Positions 8,801 through 10,475 of a DNA stretch of 10,475 nucleotides are shown piece by piece. The notes beneath the pieces are model-generated. The model saw only the letters and a program-made list of their open reading frames with translations, ran no database searches and was not told where the DNA came from. Source of the stretch: JBEINZ01 sp040377825 (GTDB taxonomy: Bacteria; Pseudomonadota; Alphaproteobacteria; Rhizobiales; Ancalomicrobiaceae); NCBI GenBank assembly GCA_040377825.1, contig JBEINZ010000099.1:1-10475 (forward strand), read 5' to 3'. The translations under genes were made by a program, and so were the position numbers. The number at the start of each line of letters is the position of its first letter. Positions within the stretch are counted from its first letter, which is position 1.

Positions 8801-9320
8801 GCCGCAACCCGCGCCGTTGCCCGAGGCACGGCGGTCGACGCAAGCCACAGCGGCACCCGCAGCCGATGCTCAACGTGACGGGCGCGGCTGGGTCGCGGAT
8901 CTGCTACGCCGCGCATCACGCGACGAGGACGGCGAAGTCGACGGTGACAGCGCCAACGGTTTGCGTACGTCCCAAGCCACGATCGAGGGCCTGGGGGTAC
9001 TTACGGCAGACATTGCCCGCGGTATTGACGAGGAGGCGCTCGGGGATGTCTGGGTTCGCTATAATCGCGGCGAACGAAATGTCTTCACGCGGCGTCTTTA
9101 TACGCTGCAGGGTCAAGCGACCTTCGAGGAAATCAGGCGCAAGTACAATCGTGGCGGCGAGTTCCGAGGGGCCGTGGATCTTTACATCGATGACTTTGAG
9201 CAACTTCTGATCGATGTCGCGCGATCGGATCGCGACGGGTCGGAGGGTCAGGCCTATCTCGCGTCGGAATCCGGCAAGGTTTACACCATGCTGGCCCATG
9301 CGGCCGGCCGTCTGGATTGA
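2865..9320 (+). CDS. rgsE: Giant polar-growth scaffold, GPR/RgsE-like, with 121 hendecad repeats
   Basis: A membrane-anchored protein of about 2,151 residues, matching the Agrobacterium growth pole ring protein GPR and Sinorhizobium RgsE in size and layout. Those proteins are needed for unipolar growth and rod shape. Layout: a Ser/Pro-rich N-terminus (1-120); two membrane segments (about 123-145 and 163-186) forming a hairpin, so both ends are probably cytoplasmic; a helical section (187-284); 121 uninterrupted 11-residue repeats (285-1615); other coiled coil (1616-1850); a conserved-looking motif ELPKETEESTAAMRRVV (about 1853-1869); a linker with hexapeptide repeats (1912-1971); and a C-terminal domain (about 2009-2151). 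The only Cys is in the second membrane segment. ATG 2865 is preferred; TTG 2835 in frame would add ten residues. Automatic annotation may call it apolipoprotein-like or kinesin-like because of the 11/22-mer helices. The family call is from recalled architecture, not a search. Confidence 0.85.
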   Translation: MATNPNKQVDPAEAALSAVEEALKLDFGGPDETKSGVTVNPANSTDESKSASTTAEATLSSSRKRLSSGSGEADRRLNAPLASSEQTVEATSRATPRPPANDDRLQIGSLVYTLNRKPSSGPYWVATLIAAAWVAASVALTFTAYRSELSGFTVYDLIKGPQFAWALAATLIPVAFCYAIAALVWRVQEMRIASRSIAEVALRLAEPETTAKEAVVSIGQAIRREMAAVGDGLDRAVARAGELEVLVHNEVSSLERAYNENELKIRSLIEELVNQREAINNNAERVRHAISGAHETLSGDLKLTRDRIAETVEDATNRLTGSLIEKGSEITSRIDRSSSELVSAITLQGNGVVDRLSVTGKTVTDTFSAVGVDVADRVAAAGQIVADTLTMKGSDVSDQLTRTGNELIDSFSVKSDKLSDAVSRISDDLIANLGDRTDKITHTLTTATAKLVDTIGDRTTFVTDTFVTTGATLIDTLTERSTTLNDTLVRTGANIVDQLGETGSGLVESLNNKASVLTDRFQSSGETLIETMIDRSTSVNETLTRTGTTLVQTLNERTQFFTQQFQATGTTLVETMSERSQSVNDALSRTGQGLIETLTERSRGVNESLAATGASLIETLSERSDAVNQALALTGADLVETLTNRSNSVKEALTRTGDSVIETLTDRSRAVTDLFFETGETLIESLTHRGDQLSDTFSRTGRTLIEALSERSTTLNDALNRTGDTLIGTLTVTSSSLNETLSTTGSMVAETILSRGKEVNDSLLGHAAEIDTTLSRTGREIVELIALHGGEVTTAIGTSGRGIVEEIVGRGTEITDRLDTTANGIVESITTKSDRLITTLADTGNRISEILIVNGESLTSRLDDTHERITQTLTSGGDEITGRMVSEANRVVDLLNANELQISSTLEATSLSLVNALQSNAYTLAEVLRTNGEQLTDSLTGTVSRITDILSIGGEDVAARLDATADRISSSIAGPGLELAERVEATSDRIHEAIVTRGIELSQRLAETGVELDRLVDTRTIEFSLGLQQGLADAASDIAGRTNELAERLARAGTEVARLVQSQGDVVTDRMASVGGEFLTALTARGNELTTGLSERLMTLEDIVSERAAKVVEVLGDRTEQMKDLLEVRIGLVDETLETKTVALAEALQERTNNLAETIEARTSEMSAALDAKLVYFGTSLESKTDDVGRILEKRALDFEQTVALRVDKVAATFAEQTEVFNETVRLRTEKIEEALDQRARQISETLIDRTRDIARTFIEGHTAVTNAFDTRLATITGTLGRSTDEVTQRISGRVEEMNATLGFRLDEFSQTIDDRAGMIDKILQDRLNAIGSTLGSEADKARQIVVRTLADTSSEITARSEEARRVLVGTTSEITERLDAETRRASETIASTLEGATDRVVRASETMEQNLIGRASYVAAELDQRTQAISSLFDGRGSQLVNSIAVRTTDMADRLNAAETSLSATLGDRTAEMSAELAAAHDAIVGALDVRQIDLTNRLLAARDDFATAIDARTTDFTGKLNFARDELVVAVDRRAAEFSGRFTHARDLLVEVLDRKGRDLTESVARQGIETAQIVGDLRESLIGAVSEQSREAVEVLGHANQRLKSDMSELIDRLNQSNITLQAVMSRAGASLREIESNLGRQTEDVKSTVEQAVTDTRLASDAISTEVGTLREVSSVVLNDVANITGRFDEQAQKLRDAARQVADANTMLERTIEERRRSLDQVAAGLAQKTESVDSLMRSFASLIADTLANAETRAREVGASLSLSAESSVRSVLGQLDVLRETAGAEGMRAGETLRQVQDSMVSEMTRAVSDTTVRFADATEKMREAARMMQDELEKTRAELKRGVFELPKETEESTAAMRRVVTEQLKALNELTGLVNRQNANYDVSRPRSAEPAAPRRNTNLATVAVVDRTPVVERAPIVDRAPTPERRPSVERTVAQERAPAVERPQVVERAQVVERSQIVERNLERALERPQPAPLPEARRSTQATAAPAADAQRDGRGWVADLLRRASRDEDGEVDGDSANGLRTSQATIEGLGVLTADIARGIDEEALGDVWVRYNRGERNVFTRRLYTLQGQATFEEIRRKYNRGGEFRGAVDLYIDDFEQLLIDVARSDRDGSEGQAYLASESGKVYTMLAHAAGRLD
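3717..7709 (+). repeat. Array of 121 in-phase hendecad (33-bp) repeats
   Basis: Dividing the protein from residue 285 into elevens gives 121 units ending exactly at residue 1615 (3,993 bp = 121 x 33). The working consensus is x-h-x-D/E-x-h-x-x-T/R-G/S-x. Position 6 is L, I, V, F or M in all 121 units. Position 2 is V, L, I, F or M in 113; the eight exceptions are Ala or Thr. Typical units are SVNDALSRTGQ and TLIETLSERSD. The array contains no Cys or Trp and one Pro (unit 63). An 11-residue period means 3 helical turns (3.67 residues per turn), which favours a nearly straight or slightly right-handed coil, or an amphipathic 11/3 helix lying on a membrane. Confidence 0.93.
4245..5102 (+). repeat. 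Core of 22-residue (66-bp) super-repeats, units 17-42
   Basis: Within the hendecad array, units 17-42 mostly alternate two types: A, like SVNDALSRTGQ (ending in TG-x), and B, like GLIETLTERSR (ending in ERS-x). This produces a 22-residue, 66-bp period that is also visible in the DNA. It is the most uniform part of the array and probably records relatively recent tandem duplication or gene conversion. The A/B phase slips by one unit between units 19 and 22 without breaking the 11-residue phase. Confidence 0.85.
8598..8777 (+). repeat. Ten hexapeptide repeats (xxVVER type) in linker
   Basis: Residues 1912-1971 of the scaffold protein form ten consecutive hexapeptides ending in ER or DR: VAVVDR, TPVVER, APIVDR, APTPER, RPSVER, TVAQER, APAVER, PQVVER, AQVVER, SQIVER. 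The array is exactly 180 bp. Acidic-basic pairs recur every six residues with Pro scattered between, which suggests an extended or disordered charged linker between the helical body and the C-terminal domain. Such a linker could serve as a multivalent binding segment. Confidence 0.88.
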
Positions 9321-9397
9321 GCCGTTCGTCAGGACTCGATCTGGGGTGACAACTGGGTCCCAAGATCCGTCCGATGAAATTAATCGGACTACGAATT

Positions 9398-9432
9398 AAA
9401 AAACGGCGCGGAGGCCACCGCGCCGTTTTTTT
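9398..9432. terminator. Bidirectional intrinsic terminator
   Basis: A perfect inverted repeat with 14-nt arms (AAAAAACGGCGCGG and its complement) flanks a 6-nt loop. The GC-rich 8-bp stem is 9404-9411 paired with 9418-9425. A T-run follows on the plus strand (9426-9432), and the A-run at 9398-9403 gives the equivalent T-run on the minus strand. It lies 78 bp after the scaffold gene stop and 38 bp after the stop of the convergent lipoprotein gene, so it can end both transcripts. Confidence 0.92.
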
Positions 9433-9469
9433 GCATTCGCAACTGTACTGTCAGACCCAACAAGTGTCT

Positions 9470-10075
9470 TCAGACGTGTTTAAGCGTCCAGGTCAGAATA
9501 TCGCGCAAGGTACGATCGAGTGCAACGTCGAGTGCGTCGGTTACGAGCGCCGCGGCATTGCTGGTCGAGGCCTGTTCCGACCGGAACACCTCCGTTGCGA
9601 CAACCCGGCCATTGCGATCGTTCAAAAGCTTTATCGAAACCTCGACCACGGCCGAAGCGTTCGAAGCATCAAATTCGAACGCTCGGATTTCCGTGACGAG
9701 CTGATAGTCGACGAGGAGCCCCTGCCCAGGTCGGCCGGCGGCGCGCACGCGTCCGGAGTTTTCGTAGGTTTCGACAAGTCGTGCTTGGATCAACCGCGGC
9801 AGTCGGTCGCTCCATTGCGCGTCAGCGAGATAGTTGATCTCTGCGGGACGCGGCCGCACCACGATCCGATCCGTATCGAACGCCCTTAGAGCCTGAGGCT
9901 CTGGGACCAGGATCTGAGCGGGACTGGCACGGCCCGATTTGACGTCACGCGGTGCGGTCAGATCAAACGTTTCCGACGTCCGCTCAATGCCGAGGATACC
10001 GCATCCGCCAAGAGTGGCGCCGATCCCGGCAACCACACCGAGCGACAACAAGAAGCGCCGTTTTGTTAAACTCAC
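9470..10075 (-). CDS. ABC-type transport auxiliary lipoprotein (PqiC-like)
   Basis: A lipoprotein of about 201 residues, probably anchored in the outer membrane, that works with an MCE protein in lipid transport across the periplasm. The N-terminus has a signal peptide (LTKRRFLLSLGVVAGIGATLGGC) with lipobox LGGC and lipidated Cys25; Gly at +2 does not signal inner-membrane retention. The early ETFDLTAP motif and the later DYQLVTEIRAFEF strand are typical of the ABC_trans_aux family. I chose GTG 10075 because a strong GAGGGGGG Shine-Dalgarno lies 8 nt before it and the signal peptide then starts cleanly. An in-frame GTG at 10108 would overlap the upstream stop as GTGA and add 11 residues, but lacks a clear Shine-Dalgarno. 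The MCE gene directly upstream is probably co-transcribed. Confidence 0.88.
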   Translation of the reverse strand: MSLTKRRFLLSLGVVAGIGATLGGCGILGIERTSETFDLTAPRDVKSGRASPAQILVPEPQALRAFDTDRIVVRPRPAEINYLADAQWSDRLPRLIQARLVETYENSGRVRAAGRPGQGLLVDYQLVTEIRAFEFDASNASAVVEVSIKLLNDRNGRVVATEVFRSEQASTSNAAALVTDALDVALDRTLRDILTWTLKHV

Positions 10076-10104
10076 GTCCAAAGCCCCCCTCGGACCATCG
10101 GTTG

Positions 10105-10475
10105 TCACCGACGCGACCCACTGTATTCCGGAATCTTACCGCCGCCGCTTCCGCTGCCGCCGAATAGCACGCGGCTCGGATTTCGGTCGAAGTCATTCAC
10201 CGCGCGTTCGATTGTTCCGAGCGTGCGGCGTCCATCGGAGACGAACTCGCGCACCTCCCGCAAGCCGGTTCCGGTAAATGCGGTTATGCCAGCGGATACC
10301 TCGTTAGCCCGAGCTTGGAATGTCGCTGATGTCTCGCGGAACTGCCGCGCTGCCTCGATCGCCTCGGCGAAGAACGCGCGGCCTTGCGAAAGAAGGCCTT
10401 TTCCGTCATCGGAGCCGAGCAGCCCATCCACTTTCACGAGGATGTCGTCGACACGTTTGGATGCCTTTTCCAAAC
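10105..10475 (-). CDS. MCE/MlaD family protein, C-terminal part (cut by window edge)
   Basis: The last 122-123 residues of a substrate-binding MCE protein of a lipid-transporting ABC system (MlaD-like); the N-terminal membrane anchor and MCE domain lie beyond the right edge. The visible part is helical with evenly spaced hydrophobics (RVDDILVKVDGLL, EAIEAARQFRETSATFQ, GLREVREFVSDGRRTLGTIERAVNDF), as expected for the helical region after the MCE domain. It ends with NPSRVLFGG and a Gly/Ser tail, a common ending of such proteins. There is no in-frame start in the window apart from an unlikely TTG at its edge, so the gene is partial. It ends 29 bp before the preferred start of the auxiliary lipoprotein, consistent with one operon; permease and ATPase genes would be expected further upstream. 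Confidence 0.85.
   Translation of the reverse strand, partial: LEKASKRVDDILVKVDGLLGSDDGKGLLSQGRAFFAEAIEAARQFRETSATFQARANEVSAGITAFTGTGLREVREFVSDGRRTLGTIERAVNDFDRNPSRVLFGGSGSGGGKIPEYSGSRR

Overview
The window looks like a chromosomal segment of an alphaproteobacterium of the order Hyphomicrobiales (Rhizobiales). Three things point there: a giant protein with the architecture of the growth-pole protein GPR/RgsE, a TrxR-like (type 2) ferredoxin-NADP reductase next to an adrenodoxin-type ferredoxin, and an MCE protein followed by an auxiliary lipoprotein. I see no mobile element, CRISPR array, rRNA or tRNA.

Left part (52-2092, minus strand). Read in transcription order: a small histidine phosphotransfer (HPt) protein, a [2Fe-2S] ferredoxin, and a ferredoxin-NADP(+) reductase. 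The last two make a plausible electron-transfer pair from NADPH to ferredoxin. The HPt protein is a phosphorelay component whose partners lie outside the window.

Middle (2093-2864). A 772-bp spacer separates the minus-strand group from the divergent giant gene. No convincing gene is visible in it. It holds five GANTC (CcrM methylation) motifs within 129 bp, and a near-consensus CtrA box lies closer to the giant gene. Both suggest cell-cycle control of the giant gene.

Centre (2865-9320, plus strand). One gene of about 2,151 codons encodes a GPR/RgsE-like polar-growth scaffold. It has an N-terminal membrane hairpin, a very long helical body, a linker and a conserved C-terminal domain. The main discovery is in the body: residues 285-1615 divide exactly into 121 consecutive 11-residue units (121 x 33 bp = 3,993 bp, 3717-7709) with no phase break. 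Position 6 is L/I/V/F/M in all 121 units, and position 2 is V/L/I/F/M in 113. A second array of ten hexapeptides ending in ER or DR sits in the linker.

Right part (9398-10475). A bidirectional terminator separates the giant gene from a convergent minus-strand pair: the 3' end of an MCE/MlaD-type gene and an ABC-type transport auxiliary lipoprotein (PqiC-like). These are parts of a lipid-transport system across the envelope. The window thus places a polar-growth scaffold between a redox/phosphorelay group and an envelope lipid-transport operon; any functional link between them is inference.
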